Positions 18,314-28,753 of a stretch of 64,000 bases of DNA are shown one piece after another. Below the pieces are notes generated by a model. The model was not told the origin of the DNA and searched no databases. It saw only the letters and a program-made list of their open reading frames with translations. The stretch's first letter is position 1. Every line of letters begins with the position of its first letter. Position numbers and translations under genes: made by a program. The DNA comes from Methylobacterium nodulans ORS 2060 (GTDB lineage Bacteria; Pseudomonadota; Alphaproteobacteria; Rhizobiales; Beijerinckiaceae): NCBI RefSeq assembly GCF_000022085.1, contig NC_011894.1, forward strand, positions 5,540,001 through 5,604,000. The letters run 5' to 3'.

Positions 18314-19423
18314 TCACGGCCGCAGCCGCTCCGTCGCGGTCCGCAGGTGCCGGGCGATGCGGTCGCGCAGCTCGGCCGCGAGATCCCCGGCGCGATCGAG
18401 CGCGGTCGCGAGCAGGCCTTCCGCCTCCGCGTCGAGAGCGTCGAGACGGTCGAAGGCCTCCGCGCGCGCGAGGAGCTCGGCCGCGACCTGCTTCGGATCC
18501 CGCACGAGCCAGCCGAAATGAAAGGTGTCGCCCTCCGCGGCGTAGCGCGTGCCGACGGGGAAATAGTATTTCGCCGCGTGGCCGGAGACCCCGTCGATCA
18601 GCGCGAAGTTGGCGTGAAGCCGCGGCATCCAGTTGAGGCCGATCAGGCGCCGCCCGGGAGCGGCGAAGGCCGAGGTGTGGAAGGCCGAGCCGGTCGAGCC
18701 CATGACGATCCGGTGGGTCGAGAACAGCCGCACCTGGTCGGCGAAGGGCAGCGTCTCGGGAGAGACGATCTCGACGCCGCGCCGGTCGAGTTCCTCCACG
18801 ATCGCCTCCTCGTTGGCGATGCGCGCGATGCCGGAGGACAGCCGCGTCTTCGACAGGTAGACGGGCCGCTCCAGCCGCTCCCCATCCCAGAAGGAGCGCC
18901 CGACGGCGCGGCACAGATCACCAAAAACCCGGTGCACGAAGGCCTGCTCCTTGAAGGCGGGATCAGGCACCAGCAGGCGCGGCAGTCGCATGGGCTGGTA
19001 GAAGCAGGAGACATCCTCCGGCCGAACCCCGAGCTGCCCCAGGATGGCGGCAGCGTAATCCGCCCCGCCGGCGGGCACCGGCGTGAAGGCGAGGAGCCGG
19101 GGACGGGGGCCTTCCCAGACGAGCAGAGGCCAGAGGCGCGCGAGCGTATCGACGATGAAATGCCCGTAATGGGGCGCCAGGGCACCGACGAATAGGTAGG
19201 TCGCCTCCGGGGCGGGCTCAGGCGGCGGGAGCGAGGCCGAGGTCCCATCGCCCGCGCCGGCGATCCGCTGCCCCCCGGCGAACACCCCCCAGCGTCCCGC
19301 GCCGTCGGGCGGCGCATAGATCGCGTCCTCGATGATGCGCAGGGCCGGCCGCGCCTCGACCAGCGTGCTTTCGCCCCAGAGTTCGCGGCACCGGCGAAGC
19401 CTGCGTCCCATTCCTCGCTCCAT
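18314..19423 (-). CDS. Glycosyltransferase family 61 (DUF563) protein
   Basis: About 369 residues. The DUF563/GT61 signature is visible: APHYGHFIVDTLARLWPLLV, then RPVYLSKTRLSSGIARIANE and EEIVxELxxRGVEIVSPETL-type sequence, followed by LFSTHRIVMGSTGSAFHTSA and FAAPGRRLIGLN, the C-terminal donor-binding part. Bacterial members sit among polysaccharide genes; here the gene is isolated between a PLP enzyme and a Kef-type antiporter, so the glycan target is unknown. Starts at 19423, 19411 and 19480 are all possible. I prefer 19423 because it begins after a purine-rich ggggagcgg. No signal peptide or membrane helix is seen. Confidence 0.8.
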   Translation of the reverse strand: MERGMGRRLRRCRELWGESTLVEARPALRIIEDAIYAPPDGAGRWGVFAGGQRIAGAGDGTSASLPPPEPAPEATYLFVGALAPHYGHFIVDTLARLWPLLVWEGPRPRLLAFTPVPAGGADYAAAILGQLGVRPEDVSCFYQPMRLPRLLVPDPAFKEQAFVHRVFGDLCRAVGRSFWDGERLERPVYLSKTRLSSGIARIANEEAIVEELDRRGVEIVSPETLPFADQVRLFSTHRIVMGSTGSAFHTSAFAAPGRRLIGLNWMPRLHANFALIDGVSGHAAKYYFPVGTRYAAEGDTFHFGWLVRDPKQVAAELLARAEAFDRLDALDAEAEGLLATALDRAGDLAAELRDRIARHLRTATERLRP

Positions 19424-19563
19424 CCGCTCCCCATCGCACAGTTTCGCGAATGTCGCGAACCGACCGAAAAGGTGCCGCACCCGCCCTTTCCGCTTGCCCC
19501 GGCGCCCCGGCTCCCCAAGATGACGCAGCCCCCTCCCCCGACGAGAGAGATCGACCGGCCCCG

Positions 19564-21357
19564 ATGACCGACCCCGTGGTCTCCGGCGCTTCCTACAAGG
19601 AAGCCATCCTGTTCCTGGTCACGGCCGGCGTGGTGGTGCCGCTGTTCCATCGGCTGCGGATCAGCCCGGTTCTGGGCTTCATCGGGGCCGGGGCCCTGCT
19701 CGGACCCTCGGGGCTCGGACGGCTGACGGATTCCGTGCCCTGGCTCGCCAACATCACCATCGCCAACCGCAGTGAGATCGCGCACCTCGCCGAACTCGGC
19801 GTGATCTTCCTGATGTTCATGATCGGCGTGGAGCTGTCCTGGGAGCGGCTGCGCATCCTGCGCCGGCTCGTCTTCGGCCTCGGCTCGCTGCAGGTGGTGG
19901 TCTCGAGCCTGCTGCTCGGCGGGCTCCTCCTGTGGCTCGGCGTCAGCCCGACGGCCGCGGCCCTGGTCGGGCTCGCCCTCGCCCTCTCCTCCACGGCCGT
20001 GGTGCTGCCGGTGCTGGCCGAGCAGAAGCGGCTCAACACCCCGGCCGGCCGGGTGAGCTTCGCGGTGCTGCTGTTCCAGGACCTCGCGGTGGCCCCCGTT
20101 CTGTTCGCCATCGTGGTGCTCGGGCGCAAGGACGGCAATGCGATCGGCGGGCTCGCCCTCGCGCTCGGGCAGGCGGTGGTGGCGGTGGCGCTCATCGTCG
20201 GGGCCGGGCGGCTCGGCCTGCGCCCGCTCTTCCAGCTCGTGGCGCGCACCCGCAGCCCCGAGCTGTTCATGGCCGCCTGCCTGCTCGTGATCGTGGCGAC
20301 CGCCCTCGTCGCGGCGGCGAGCGGGCTGTCGACGACGCTCGGCGCCTTCGTGGCCGGGCTGCTGCTCGCCGAGACCGAATACCGGCGCGCCATCGAGGCG
20401 ACCATCGACCCGTTCAAGGGCCTGCTCCTCGGCGTGTTCTTCGTGTCGGTGGGCATGAACCTCGATCCGGCGCAGCTCGTGAACGCCCCGGCTGCGATCC
20501 TGGGGCTCGCCCTTGCGGTGATCCTGCTCAAGGGCGCGGTGATCCTCGCGCTCGCCCGGGCCCTGAAGCTCTCGCGGGCGGTCGCGGTCGAGACCGCGCT
20601 GCTCCTCGGCGCGGGGGGCGAGTTCGCCTTCGTGCTGATCGGCAGCGCGCTCGGGGCGGGCCTCGTTCCCGAGGGGCTGGGTCAGGCGGCGCTCATCGTC
20701 ACCACGGTCACCATGGTGATGATTCCCGCGCTGGCCGCGCTCGCCCGGCGGCTCGGGGGCCGCATCGACCGCAGGGCCCTCGCCCAGGAGGTGACGGCCG
20801 AGCCGCCGCCCGAGAAGCAGCAGGGGCGCGTCATCGTGGCGGGCTACGGCCGGGTCGGGCGCCTCGTGGGCGAGATGCTGGCGCGCCACAAGGTGCCCTA
20901 TCTCGCCCTCGACATGGATGCGGCGCGGGTTTCCGAGCAGCGCCGCCTCGGCAACCCGGTCTATTTCGGCGATTCGGCCAATCCCGAGCTGCTGCGCCGC
21001 TGCGGCATCGCGAGCGCGCGGGCCCTCGTCGTCACCCTCGACGCCCCGCGTTCCGTCGAGGCGGTGGTGGCGGCCGCGCGCGCCGAGCGGCCCGACCTGA
21101 CGATCGTGGCCCGCGCGCGGGATGCGCGCCACGCCACGGCGCTCTACGACCTCGGGGTCGACGACGCCGTGCCCGAGACCATCGAGGCCTCGCTGCAGTT
21201 GTCGGAGGCGGTGCTGGTCGATGTCGGGGTCCCGATGGGCCTCGTCATCGCCTCGATCCACGAGCGCCGCGACGAGTTCCGCGCCCTCCTCAAGCGCAAG
21301 GAGGAGGCGCCGCCGCCGGAATTCCAGGCGCGGCGGACCGTCGGCAAGGCCCGCTGA
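19564..21357 (+). CDS. Monovalent cation:proton antiporter-2 (KefB-type)
   Basis: CPA2-family K+/H+ antiporter or K+ efflux protein of the inner membrane, 597 residues. The first about 390 residues are 11-13 hydrophobic helices (FRVSPVLGFIGAGALLGP-like entrance, EIAHLAELGVIFLMFMIGVE, FAVLLFQDLAVAPVLFAIVV, LLGAGGEFAFVLIGSALGAG). The C-terminus is a TrkA-N/RCK NAD-binding domain from about 420 (RVIVAGYGRVGRLVGEMLAR, LDMDAARV, VYFGDSANPELLRRCGI). Start: ATG 19564 gives the normal N-terminus; the longer frame to 19450 adds only unlikely Pro/Arg sequence. No KefF/KefG ancillary gene is adjacent. It ends 8 bases before the helicase gene. Confidence 0.93.
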   Translation: MTDPVVSGASYKEAILFLVTAGVVVPLFHRLRISPVLGFIGAGALLGPSGLGRLTDSVPWLANITIANRSEIAHLAELGVIFLMFMIGVELSWERLRILRRLVFGLGSLQVVVSSLLLGGLLLWLGVSPTAAALVGLALALSSTAVVLPVLAEQKRLNTPAGRVSFAVLLFQDLAVAPVLFAIVVLGRKDGNAIGGLALALGQAVVAVALIVGAGRLGLRPLFQLVARTRSPELFMAACLLVIVATALVAAASGLSTTLGAFVAGLLLAETEYRRAIEATIDPFKGLLLGVFFVSVGMNLDPAQLVNAPAAILGLALAVILLKGAVILALARALKLSRAVAVETALLLGAGGEFAFVLIGSALGAGLVPEGLGQAALIVTTVTMVMIPALAALARRLGGRIDRRALAQEVTAEPPPEKQQGRVIVAGYGRVGRLVGEMLARHKVPYLALDMDAARVSEQRRLGNPVYFGDSANPELLRRCGIASARALVVTLDAPRSVEAVVAAARAERPDLTIVARARDARHATALYDLGVDDAVPETIEASLQLSEAVLVDVGVPMGLVIASIHERRDEFRALLKRKEEAPPPEFQARRTVGKAR

Positions 21358-21365
21358 GCGCCGCG

Positions 21366-22472
21366 ATGACGCCGCGTTTCGGCCCCCAGCAGGAGGCGGC
21401 CCTGCGGGCCGTCTCCGCCTGGCTGCGGGCGGGGGAGCCGCAGGTCTTCCGCCTGTTCGGCTTCGCCGGCACGGGCAAGACCACGCTGGCGCGACGCATC
21501 GCCGAGGACGTCGAGGGCGGCGTGCTGTTCTGCGCCTATACGGGCAAGGCGGCCTCCGTGATGCGCCAGCGCGGCTGCTTCGACGCCGCCACCATCCACA
21601 GCCTCATCTACCGCACCCGGGAGGACAAGGAGGGCGGCCCGGCCTTCACCCTCAACCGCACGGGGCCGGTCTCGAAGGCGGCCCTCGTGGTGATCGACGA
21701 GTGCTCGATGGTGGATGCCGATCTCGGCAACGACCTCCTGTCCTTCGGCAAGCCGGTGCTGGTGCTGGGCGATCCCGCGCAGCTGCCGCCCGTGAAGGGC
21801 GGCGGCTTCTTCACCGAGGCCGAGCCGGACGTGATGCTGACGGAGATCCACCGGCAGGCGGCCGACGACCCGATCGTGCGCCTCGCCATGGCGGTGCGCG
21901 AGGGTGGGCGGATCGAGGTCGGGCGATACGGCGCGAGCGCGGTGGTGCCGCGCCGCGGCCTCTCGCCCGAGACGGTGCTCGGCGCCGATCAGGTGCTGGT
22001 CGGCCTCAACCGCACCCGCCGGCTCTACAACGCCCGCATCCGCGAGCTGATGGGGCTGACAGACCCGATGCCGGCGGTGGGCGAAAAACTCGTCTGCCTG
22101 CGCAACGACCGCACCAAGGGCCTCCTCAACGGCTCGACCTGGACCGTGCAGGCCCTGCGCGCCCCGCCCCGCCCGGATCTCGTGCGGCTCGACGTGGTGC
22201 CGGAGGACGATCCGGCGCTCCGCCGCCGCCCTCAGGACATCCGAGTGCTGCGGGCGGTGATCGAGGGCAACGAGGAGCCGATCCCCGCCATCCTGAAGCG
22301 CGAGAGCGACGAGTTCACCTACGGCTATGCGCTCACCGTACACAAGGCTCAAGGGTCGCAATGGGACCGGGTCGTGCTCTTCGACGAGAGCCACGCCTTC
22401 CGGGACCATGCCCGGCGCTGGCTCTACACGGGGCTGACCCGGGCCGCGCAGGCGATCACCGTGGTGGTGTAG
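21366..22472 (+). CDS. RecD-like superfamily 1 DNA helicase
   Basis: A compact 368-residue SF1B helicase (AAA_30 plus UvrD_C_2) of the kind annotated as RecD-like or exodeoxyribonuclease V alpha. Motif [19 protein letters not shown] at about residue 33; motif Ia-like [16 protein letters not shown]; motif [15 protein letters not shown] at about 110; motif [16 protein letters not shown]; and the C-terminal motif V/VI region [20 protein letters not shown] and [11 protein letters not shown]. There is no N-terminal RecD-specific domain and no RecB/RecC gene nearby, so it probably acts alone in ssDNA handling or repair. Start ATG follows the antiporter stop by 8 bases, suggesting cotranscription. 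Confidence 0.9.
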   Translation: MTPRFGPQQEAALRAVSAWLRAGEPQVFRLFGFAGTGKTTLARRIAEDVEGGVLFCAYTGKAASVMRQRGCFDAATIHSLIYRTREDKEGGPAFTLNRTGPVSKAALVVIDECSMVDADLGNDLLSFGKPVLVLGDPAQLPPVKGGGFFTEAEPDVMLTEIHRQAADDPIVRLAMAVREGGRIEVGRYGASAVVPRRGLSPETVLGADQVLVGLNRTRRLYNARIRELMGLTDPMPAVGEKLVCLRNDRTKGLLNGSTWTVQALRAPPRPDLVRLDVVPEDDPALRRRPQDIRVLRAVIEGNEEPIPAILKRESDEFTYGYALTVHKAQGSQWDRVVLFDESHAFRDHARRWLYTGLTRAAQAITVVV

Positions 22473-22650
22473 CGGGCGGCTCTCCGGCGGAAGGGGAGCG
22501 CCGGAGGCGCCGCAGCGAAGCCGCCGCCGGCGAACCATCCCGATCCGGCGCCCATCGGACCCTCCGCCCGATAGACTCTCGCCCCGGAGGTGGACGAACG
22601 CCGGTGCAACCCCCACCTACGCCGTACAGCCAGCCCCATGGGAGAGATCC

Positions 22651-23214
22651 TTGGCGAACGACGAGGCGGGAGCAGCTCCCCGCATGCATGCGACGACGAT
22701 CCTGATGGTGCGCAAGGGCGGGCGCGTCGTCATCGGCGGCGACGGCCAGGTCAGCCTCGGCCAGACCATCGTCAAGGGCAATGCCCGCAAGGTCCGGCGG
22801 CTCGCCAAGGGAGCGGTGATCGGGGGCTTCGCGGGCGCCACCGCCGACGCCTTCACGCTGTTCGAGCGGCTGGAGGCCAAGCTGGAGCAGTATCCGGGCC
22901 AGCTCACCCGCGCCTGCGTCGAGCTCACCAAGGACTGGCGCACCGACCGCTACCTGCGGCGGCTCGAAGCCATGATGCTGGTGGCCGACCGCGAGGTGAG
23001 CCTCATGCTCTCGGGCTCCGGCGACGTGCTGGAGCCGGAGGGCGGCATCATGGCGATCGGGTCGGGGGGCAACTACGCGCTCGCCGCCGCCCGCGCCCTC
23101 GAGGACCAGGATCTCGATGCGGAGTCGATCGTGCGCCGCTCGCTCGCGATCGCGGCCGAGATCTGCGTCTACACCAACGGCAACCTCGTGATCGAGAGCC
23201 TGGAGGCGGCCTAA
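22651..23214 (+). CDS. hslV: HslV (ClpQ) peptidase subunit of the HslUV protease
   Basis: Proteasome-like threonine peptidase that forms double hexamers capped by HslU. The 187 residues include the mature N-terminal Thr in [13 protein letters not shown], the core [40 protein letters not shown] and [16 protein letters not shown]. The start is a TTG at 22651 after gggagag, giving an 11-residue extension, as seen in other Rhizobiales HslV; an ATG at 22684 (MHATT) is the alternative. It is followed 63 bases later by hslU on the same strand. Function is clear; only the start is uncertain. Confidence 0.95.
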   Translation: MANDEAGAAPRMHATTILMVRKGGRVVIGGDGQVSLGQTIVKGNARKVRRLAKGAVIGGFAGATADAFTLFERLEAKLEQYPGQLTRACVELTKDWRTDRYLRRLEAMMLVADREVSLMLSGSGDVLEPEGGIMAIGSGGNYALAAARALEDQDLDAESIVRRSLAIAAEICVYTNGNLVIESLEAA

Positions 23215-23277
23215 AAGCCGCCCGACGGCCTATCACCCAGCGACCGGCGGCCCGCGGGCCGCATCCCCGGATTCCCG

Positions 23278-24591
23278 ATGACGACCTTTTCTCCCCGCGA
23301 AATCGTCTCCGAACTCGACCGCTACATCGTGGGACAGGCCGACGCCAAGCGCGCGGTCGCGATCGCCCTGCGCAACCGTTGGCGCCGCCAGCAGCTTCAG
23401 GGTCCGCTGCGCGAGGAGGTGGCGCCCAAGAACATCCTGATGATCGGGCCGACGGGCTGCGGCAAGACCGAGATCTCGCGCCGCCTCGCCCGGCTCGCCA
23501 ATGCGCCGTTCCTCAAGGTCGAGGCGACGAAGTTCACCGAGGTCGGCTATGTCGGCCGCGACGTGGAGCAGATCGTGCGCGACCTCGTAGAGGTGGGGAT
23601 CGGCCTCAAGCGCGACGAGAAGCGCCGCTCCGTGCAGGCCAAGGCGGAGGCGGCGGCCGAGGCCCGCATCCTCGACGCCCTCGTCGGCCCGACCGCGAGC
23701 CAGGCGACCCGCGACAGCTTCCGCCGCCGCCTGCGCGCGGGCGAACTCGACGACAAGGAGGTCGAGCTCGAACTCGCCGGGTCGGCCACCGCCGGCCTGC
23801 CGATGTTCGAGATCCCCGGCATGCCCGGCGCCGCCATGGGTGCCATCAACCTCGGCGACATGCTCGGCAAGGCGCTGGGCGGGCAGCGGGGCCGGCCGCG
23901 CCGCATCACCGTGCGGGACGCGCACGCGCCGCTGATGACGGAGGAATCCGACAAGCTCCTCGATCAGGACACCATCATCCAGGAGGCGATCCGCGAGGTC
24001 GAGGACAACGGCATCGTCTTCCTCGACGAGGTCGACAAGATCTGCGCCCGGGAGGGCCGCGGCGGCGCCGACGTCTCGCGCGAGGGTGTGCAGCGCGACC
24101 TCCTGCCCCTCATCGAGGGCACCACGGTCGCCACCAAGTACGGGCCGGTGAAGACCGACCACATCCTGTTCATCGCGAGCGGGGCCTTCCACGTCTCGAA
24201 GCCCTCCGACCTGCTGCCCGAGTTGCAGGGCCGGCTGCCGATCCGGGTCGAGCTCGCCCCCCTCACGGTGGACGATTTCCGCCGCATCCTCACCGAGACC
24301 GAGGCGAGCCTGCTCAAGCAGGCCGTGGCGCTGATGGCGACCGAGGGCGTGACGGTGACGTTCACGGACGATGCCGTCGATGCGCTGGCCCGCGTCGCCG
24401 TCGACGTGAATTCCTCCGTCGAGAATATCGGCGCCCGCCGCCTCCAGACGGTGCTCGAGCGGGTGCTCGACGAGATCTCGTTCGCGGCGCCCGACCGCTC
24501 GGGGGAGATCGTGACGATCGATGCTGCCTATGTGCGGGAGCGGGTGGAGAGCCTCGCGCAGAACGCGGATCTGAGCCGGTTCATCCTGTAG
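23278..24591 (+). CDS. hslU: HslU (ClpY) unfoldase ATPase
   Basis: AAA+ ATPase of HslUV that unfolds substrates for HslV, 437 residues, the family length. N-terminal [20 protein letters not shown] and [17 protein letters not shown], Walker [16 protein letters not shown] at about 57-64, [20 protein letters not shown] (pore and sensor region), the intermediate domain (about 110-230), Walker [16 protein letters not shown] at about 245, and C-terminal sensor-2 [20 protein letters not shown]. The last residues ADLSRFIL are the HslV-docking tail. Converges on mraY with a palindrome between. Confidence 0.97.
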   Translation: MTTFSPREIVSELDRYIVGQADAKRAVAIALRNRWRRQQLQGPLREEVAPKNILMIGPTGCGKTEISRRLARLANAPFLKVEATKFTEVGYVGRDVEQIVRDLVEVGIGLKRDEKRRSVQAKAEAAAEARILDALVGPTASQATRDSFRRRLRAGELDDKEVELELAGSATAGLPMFEIPGMPGAAMGAINLGDMLGKALGGQRGRPRRITVRDAHAPLMTEESDKLLDQDTIIQEAIREVEDNGIVFLDEVDKICAREGRGGADVSREGVQRDLLPLIEGTTVATKYGPVKTDHILFIASGAFHVSKPSDLLPELQGRLPIRVELAPLTVDDFRRILTETEASLLKQAVALMATEGVTVTFTDDAVDALARVAVDVNSSVENIGARRLQTVLERVLDEISFAAPDRSGEIVTIDAAYVRERVESLAQNADLSRFIL

Positions 24592-24606
24592 CGGAGCACC
24601 GCGGGA

Positions 24607-24632
24607 TCCCCTCTCCCGAGTGGGAGAGGGGA
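24607..24632. terminator. Palindrome between convergent hslU and mraY
   Basis: An 11-bp perfect stem (tcccctctccc) with loop gagt. It occupies most of the 44-base gap between the two stop codons and could terminate both directions, though no T-run follows. The same cccctctccc/gggagagggg palindrome occurs at 865-1020 and 41125-41406, so it is also a dispersed repeat. Confidence 0.6.
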
Positions 24633-24635
24633 GTT

Positions 24636-25721
24636 CTACCGCAGCTTCAGCGTCGCGAGGCCGAGCAGCGCCAGCACCACGGCGATGATCCAGAACCGGA
24701 TCACCACCTGCGGCTCCTTCCAGCCCTTCTGCTCGAAATGGTGGTGGATCGGCGCCATCCGGAAGACGCGCTTGCCCGTGAGCTTGAAGGAGGCGACCTG
24801 GATGATCACCGAGGCGATCTCCAGCACGAACAGGCCGCCCACGACCGCGAGCACGATCTCGTGTTTCGTTGCCACCGCAACGGTGCCGAGAAGGCCGCCG
24901 AGCGCCAGGGAGCCGGTGTCCCCCATGAAGATCTGGGCCGGCGGCGCGTTGAACCACAGGAAGCCGAGCCCCGCCCCGATCAGGGCCCCGCAGACCACGG
25001 CGAGTTCGCCGGTGCCCGGCACGTAGTTCACCTGCAGGTAGGACGCGTAGATGACGTTGCCGACCAGGTAGGCAATGATCCCGAAGGTCGCCGCCGCGAT
25101 CATCACCGGCACGATGGCAAGCCCGTCGAGCCCGTCCGTGATGTTCACCGCGTTACCGGCGCCGACGATGACGAAGCTCGCGAACAGGATCCAGAACAGG
25201 CCGAGATTGACGATCGCATCCTTGAAGACCGGGAAGGCGAGCCGGTAGGCGAGGCCCGGCGCCGAGTATTCCGCCACCGCCACGCAGGCCGCCACCGCGA
25301 TCAGCGCCTCGAGCCCGAGCCGGAACTTGCCGGAGAACCCCTTGTGGCTCTGCTTCGTCACCTTGAGGTAGTCGTCGTAGAAGCCGATGGCGCCGAAGCC
25401 GAGGGTCACCACGACGGTGATCCAGACATAGCTGTTGCGCGGGTTCGCCCAGAGCAGGACAGCGACGAGGAGCCCGGCCAGGATCATCAGCCCGCCCATG
25501 GTCGGCGTGCCGCGCTTGGTCAGCAGGTGGGTCTGCGGCCCGTCCTCGCGGATCGGCTGGCCCTTGCCCTGGCGCAGGCGCAGGAGCGAGATGATCCACG
25601 GCCCGAACCAGAACACGAACAGGCCCGCGGTGAACAGGGCGCCGCCCGTCCGGAAGGTGATGTAGCGGAAGACGTTGAACGGCGAGAAGACGCCGCTCAG
25701 TTCGGACAGGAGGTACAGCAC
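24636..25721 (-). CDS. mraY: Phospho-MurNAc-pentapeptide transferase
   Basis: Integral membrane enzyme that moves phospho-MurNAc-pentapeptide onto undecaprenyl phosphate, making lipid I. It has 361 residues and about ten membrane helices. Signature elements are [20 protein letters not shown], the Asp pair [34 protein letters not shown], and [20 protein letters not shown] and [20 protein letters not shown] near the C-terminus. Start is GTG at 25721. It is the last gene of the division/cell-wall cluster in this window: murD, ftsW and murG do not follow, since hslU converges immediately downstream. Confidence 0.97.
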   Translation of the reverse strand: MLYLLSELSGVFSPFNVFRYITFRTGGALFTAGLFVFWFGPWIISLLRLRQGKGQPIREDGPQTHLLTKRGTPTMGGLMILAGLLVAVLLWANPRNSYVWITVVVTLGFGAIGFYDDYLKVTKQSHKGFSGKFRLGLEALIAVAACVAVAEYSAPGLAYRLAFPVFKDAIVNLGLFWILFASFVIVGAGNAVNITDGLDGLAIVPVMIAAATFGIIAYLVGNVIYASYLQVNYVPGTGELAVVCGALIGAGLGFLWFNAPPAQIFMGDTGSLALGGLLGTVAVATKHEIVLAVVGGLFVLEIASVIIQVASFKLTGKRVFRMAPIHHHFEQKGWKEPQVVIRFWIIAVVLALLGLATLKLR

Positions 25722-25805
25722 GGGCTCATCCCGATGGTGAGGTGAGCGCCGGCGGGGATGACGGCGCCGTCTGTGAAGGGTGCCGCCGCGGGAACGCCCG
25801 AGGGG

Positions 25806-27290
25806 TCAGTTCGGTCGACCGGCCGCGAGGCTGTCTGCGGCGCCCCCGTAGCGGGCTTTGAGGGCCTCGACAATCCGGCCCATGCGAATGCTGTTCGAGC
25901 CCTTGATCATCACCGCGTCGCCGGGGCGGATCTCGGACAGCACCGCATCGAGGAGTTCGGCGGAGGTCGGGGCGGCGACGCCGCGCGTGCCGGCCGGCAA
26001 CGACTCGAACAATTCGGCCATCATCGGCCCGGCCGCGAAGACGAGGTCGATGCCGTGCTGCTCGACGCTAGCCGCCAGCTCCCGATGCAGGCGGGGCGCC
26101 TCGCTGCCGAGCTCCAGCATGTCGCCGAGCACCGCAATGCGCCGGCCTTGGCCCCGGATCTCGATCCCGGCGAGGGTCGCAAGGGCCGCGCGCACGGAGG
26201 CCGGATTGGCGTTGTAGCTCTCGTCGACGAGCAGCGCCTCGCCCTCGCGCAGCCGCAGCAAAGTGCGCTCGCCCCGGCCCACCGGCGGGTGCAGCTGCGC
26301 CAGCGAGAGCGCCGCGAGCGCAAGGTCGGCCCCGAGCGCATGCACCGCCGCCATCACGGCGAGGGAGTTCAGCGCCGTGTGGCGCCCCGGCGTGCCGAGC
26401 TGGTAGGTGACCGGAACCCCAAGCACGCTCGCATCGACGATCGAGAGGTCGGGGCGCATGACGATGCGCTCGGCCCGCACATCCGCCTGCGGGTGCTCGC
26501 CGAAACTCACGATGCGCCCGGCCCGCGAGGCGAGGGCATGCGCGGAGAGGCGCTCGAAATGCGGGTTGTCGCGGTTGAGGATCGCGATCCCGCCCGGCTC
26601 CAGGCCGCAGAAGATCTCGCCCTTGGCGTCGGCGATCCCGGAGAGCGAGCGGAAATGCTCGATATGGACCGGCTCGACCGTGGTCACGATGGCGATCTCG
26701 GGGCGCACCAGCCGGGCGAGCGGGGCGATCTCGCCCGCATGGTTCATGCCGATCTCGAACACCCCGAAGGCGCTCCCCGCCGGCATCCGGCCGAGGGTGA
26801 GCGGCACGCCCCAATGGTTGTTGTAGGAGGCGACCGAGGCGTGGGTGGTCCCTTGCGCGGCGAGGACGTGGCGCAGGGCCTCCTTGGTGCCGGTCTTGCC
26901 GACCGAGCCCGTCACCGCGAGGACCCGGGCGGCGCTGCGCGCCCGCGCCGCGGCCGCGAGCGCCCGCATGGCCGCTAGGACCGGATCGTCCCCCGCCTCC
27001 GGCACCACGACGAGCGGCCCGGATCCGGCAAGCTCGGCGGCGCGGGCCTGCGACACCACCGCCGCCCCCGCCCCGCGGGCGAGCGCATCGCGCACGAAAT
27101 CGTGGCCGTCGCGAGTCTCCCCGCGGATGGCGAAGAAGAGATCGCCGACCTTCAGGGTGCGGGTGTCGATGGACAGCCCGGCAACGGGCTGCGCCGCGCC
27201 GTCGCGTCCCGCAGCATCGTCGCCTGCGGCGGCCAGAGTGCCGCCGGTGGCGGCCAGGACGGCATCGAGGGTCCAGAGGGGCTCGGTCAT
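25806..27290 (-). CDS. murF: UDP-MurNAc-tripeptide--D-Ala-D-Ala ligase
   Basis: Cytoplasmic ATP-dependent ligase that adds D-Ala-D-Ala in peptidoglycan precursor synthesis, 494 residues. N-terminal substrate domain (SIDTRTLKVGDLFFAIRG), central ATPase domain with the P-loop VLAVTGSVGKTGTKEALRHV and VASYNNHWGVPLTLGRMP, and the C-terminal domain with LLVDESYNANPASVRAALAT and VMIKGSNSIRMGRIVEAL. Slightly longer than the usual 450-470 because of an Ala-rich insertion (about 20-30). The start overlaps the murE stop (ATGA). mraY follows after 84 bases. Confidence 0.96.
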   Translation of the reverse strand: MTEPLWTLDAVLAATGGTLAAAGDDAAGRDGAAQPVAGLSIDTRTLKVGDLFFAIRGETRDGHDFVRDALARGAGAAVVSQARAAELAGSGPLVVVPEAGDDPVLAAMRALAAAARARSAARVLAVTGSVGKTGTKEALRHVLAAQGTTHASVASYNNHWGVPLTLGRMPAGSAFGVFEIGMNHAGEIAPLARLVRPEIAIVTTVEPVHIEHFRSLSGIADAKGEIFCGLEPGGIAILNRDNPHFERLSAHALASRAGRIVSFGEHPQADVRAERIVMRPDLSIVDASVLGVPVTYQLGTPGRHTALNSLAVMAAVHALGADLALAALSLAQLHPPVGRGERTLLRLREGEALLVDESYNANPASVRAALATLAGIEIRGQGRRIAVLGDMLELGSEAPRLHRELAASVEQHGIDLVFAAGPMMAELFESLPAGTRGVAAPTSAELLDAVLSEIRPGDAVMIKGSNSIRMGRIVEALKARYGGAADSLAAGRPN

Positions 27291-28753
27291 GCACGCGTCT
27301 CCTCGATCGCGCTCAGCACCGCGTCGCGGTCCGAGAACGGCAGCGTGCGGTTGCCGATGATCTGGCCCGTTTCATGACCTTTTCCGGCGACGACCAGCAC
27401 GTCGCCGGGGCCGAGCCCCCGCACGGCCGTGCGGATCGCCTCGGCCCGATCGCCGATCTCCTCCGCGCCCGGCGCCGCGGCCAGGATCTCCGCCCGGATC
27501 GCCGCCGGATCCTCGCTGCGGGGGTTGTCGTCCGTGACGATGACCCGGTCGGCGCCCGCGACGGCGATGCGGCCCATCATCGGGCGCTTGGCGCGGTCGC
27601 GGTCGCCGCCGCAGCCCATCACGCAGACGAGGCGCCCGGTCGTGAAGGGCCGAAGCGCCTGGAGGACGCCGGCCAGCGCCTCGGGTTTATGCGCATAATC
27701 GACCACGCAGAGCGCGCCGTTATGGGTCGCGACCCGCTCCAGCCGGCCCGGAACGCCCGCGAGATGGCCGAGCGCGGCGACGACCTCCGGCAGGCGCCCG
27801 CGCCCGGCCGGCGTCGCCAGCACGAGGCCGGCCGCCACCAGCGCGTTCTCGACCTGGAAGCCGCCCACGAGGGGAAGATCGACCTGGTAGGCCCTCCCCT
27901 CCGCCTTGATGGTGAGCGCTTGCGCAAAGCCGCGGGTCTCGACGGCGGACAACCGCAGGGTCTCGCCGCTCAGGCCGGTGGTGACGAGGGGAAGCCCGCG
28001 GGCACGCACGGAGGCGGCAACGCGGTCCGCCATCGGCCCGTCCGCGTTGACGATGGCCGTGGCGGCGTCCGGCAGCAGGGTCTCGAACAGGCGCAGCTTG
28101 GCCGTCAGATACGCTTCGGGCGTGTGGTGGTAGTCGAGATGGTCGTGGCCGAGATTGGTGAAGGCGGCCGCCGTCAGGCGCACGCCATCGAGGCGCCGCT
28201 GCTCGATCCCGTGCGAGGAGGCCTCCATGGCGAGATCGGTGATGCCGTCGCCCGCGAGCCGGTCGAGGGTCTCGTGCAGGGTGACCGGATCGGGCGTGGT
28301 GAGCGAGCCGTAGGCGGCGCCCTCCCCGGTGACGACGCCGAGGGTGCCGAGGCTCGCCGAGCGCCGGCCGAGCCGCGCCAGGACCTGGCGGACGAAATCC
28401 GCGACCGAGCTCTTGCCGCTGGTGCCCGTGACCGCGACGATCGTCTCCGGCTGGCGCGCGAAGAGCCGCGCGGCGGCGAGCGCCAGGGCGCGGCGGGCAT
28501 CCGGCACCGCCAGATAGGCGACTTCCGCCGGCAGCGCCTCCGGGCGCGGCCCCTCGGTCACCATCGCGACGGCTCCGGCGGCGGCGGCCGCCGTCGCGAA
28601 GCTGCGCCCATCCATCGTCGTGCCGGGCACCGCGACGAAGACGAAGCCGGGCCGCACCCGCCGGCTGTCGGCGGTGAGGCCCGTGACGGGGATCCCGGCC
28701 TCAGGCCCGGCGGCCTCGGGAAACAGCGCGCCGAGGGTGGTCGCCATGCTCAT
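27287..28753 (-). CDS. murE: UDP-MurNAc-tripeptide synthetase (meso-DAP adding)
   Basis: Adds the third amino acid to UDP-MurNAc-L-Ala-D-Glu, 488 residues. P-loop IVAVTGTSGKSSVADFVRQV, substrate-binding SSHGIEQRRLDGVRLTAAAF and NLGHDHLDYHHTPEAYLTAK, carbamylated-lysine region downstream, and the DNPR motif in VIVTDDNPRSEDP at about 409-412, which marks meso-diaminopimelate specificity. Starts at 28753 (MSMATT); this ATG overlaps the ftsI stop as ATGA, the reason to choose it. Its stop overlaps murF the same way. Confidence 0.97.
   Translation of the reverse strand: MSMATTLGALFPEAAGPEAGIPVTGLTADSRRVRPGFVFVAVPGTTMDGRSFATAAAAAGAVAMVTEGPRPEALPAEVAYLAVPDARRALALAAARLFARQPETIVAVTGTSGKSSVADFVRQVLARLGRRSASLGTLGVVTGEGAAYGSLTTPDPVTLHETLDRLAGDGITDLAMEASSHGIEQRRLDGVRLTAAAFTNLGHDHLDYHHTPEAYLTAKLRLFETLLPDAATAIVNADGPMADRVAASVRARGLPLVTTGLSGETLRLSAVETRGFAQALTIKAEGRAYQVDLPLVGGFQVENALVAAGLVLATPAGRGRLPEVVAALGHLAGVPGRLERVATHNGALCVVDYAHKPEALAGVLQALRPFTTGRLVCVMGCGGDRDRAKRPMMGRIAVAGADRVIVTDDNPRSEDPAAIRAEILAAAPGAEEIGDRAEAIRTAVRGLGPGDVLVVAGKGHETGQIIGNRTLPFSDRDAVLSAIEETRA

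Noticed and set aside
22590..25745. A plus-strand frame of over 1000 codons across hslV, hslU and mraY
   Set aside because: It is out of frame with two secure genes and antisense to the third; no domain is visible.
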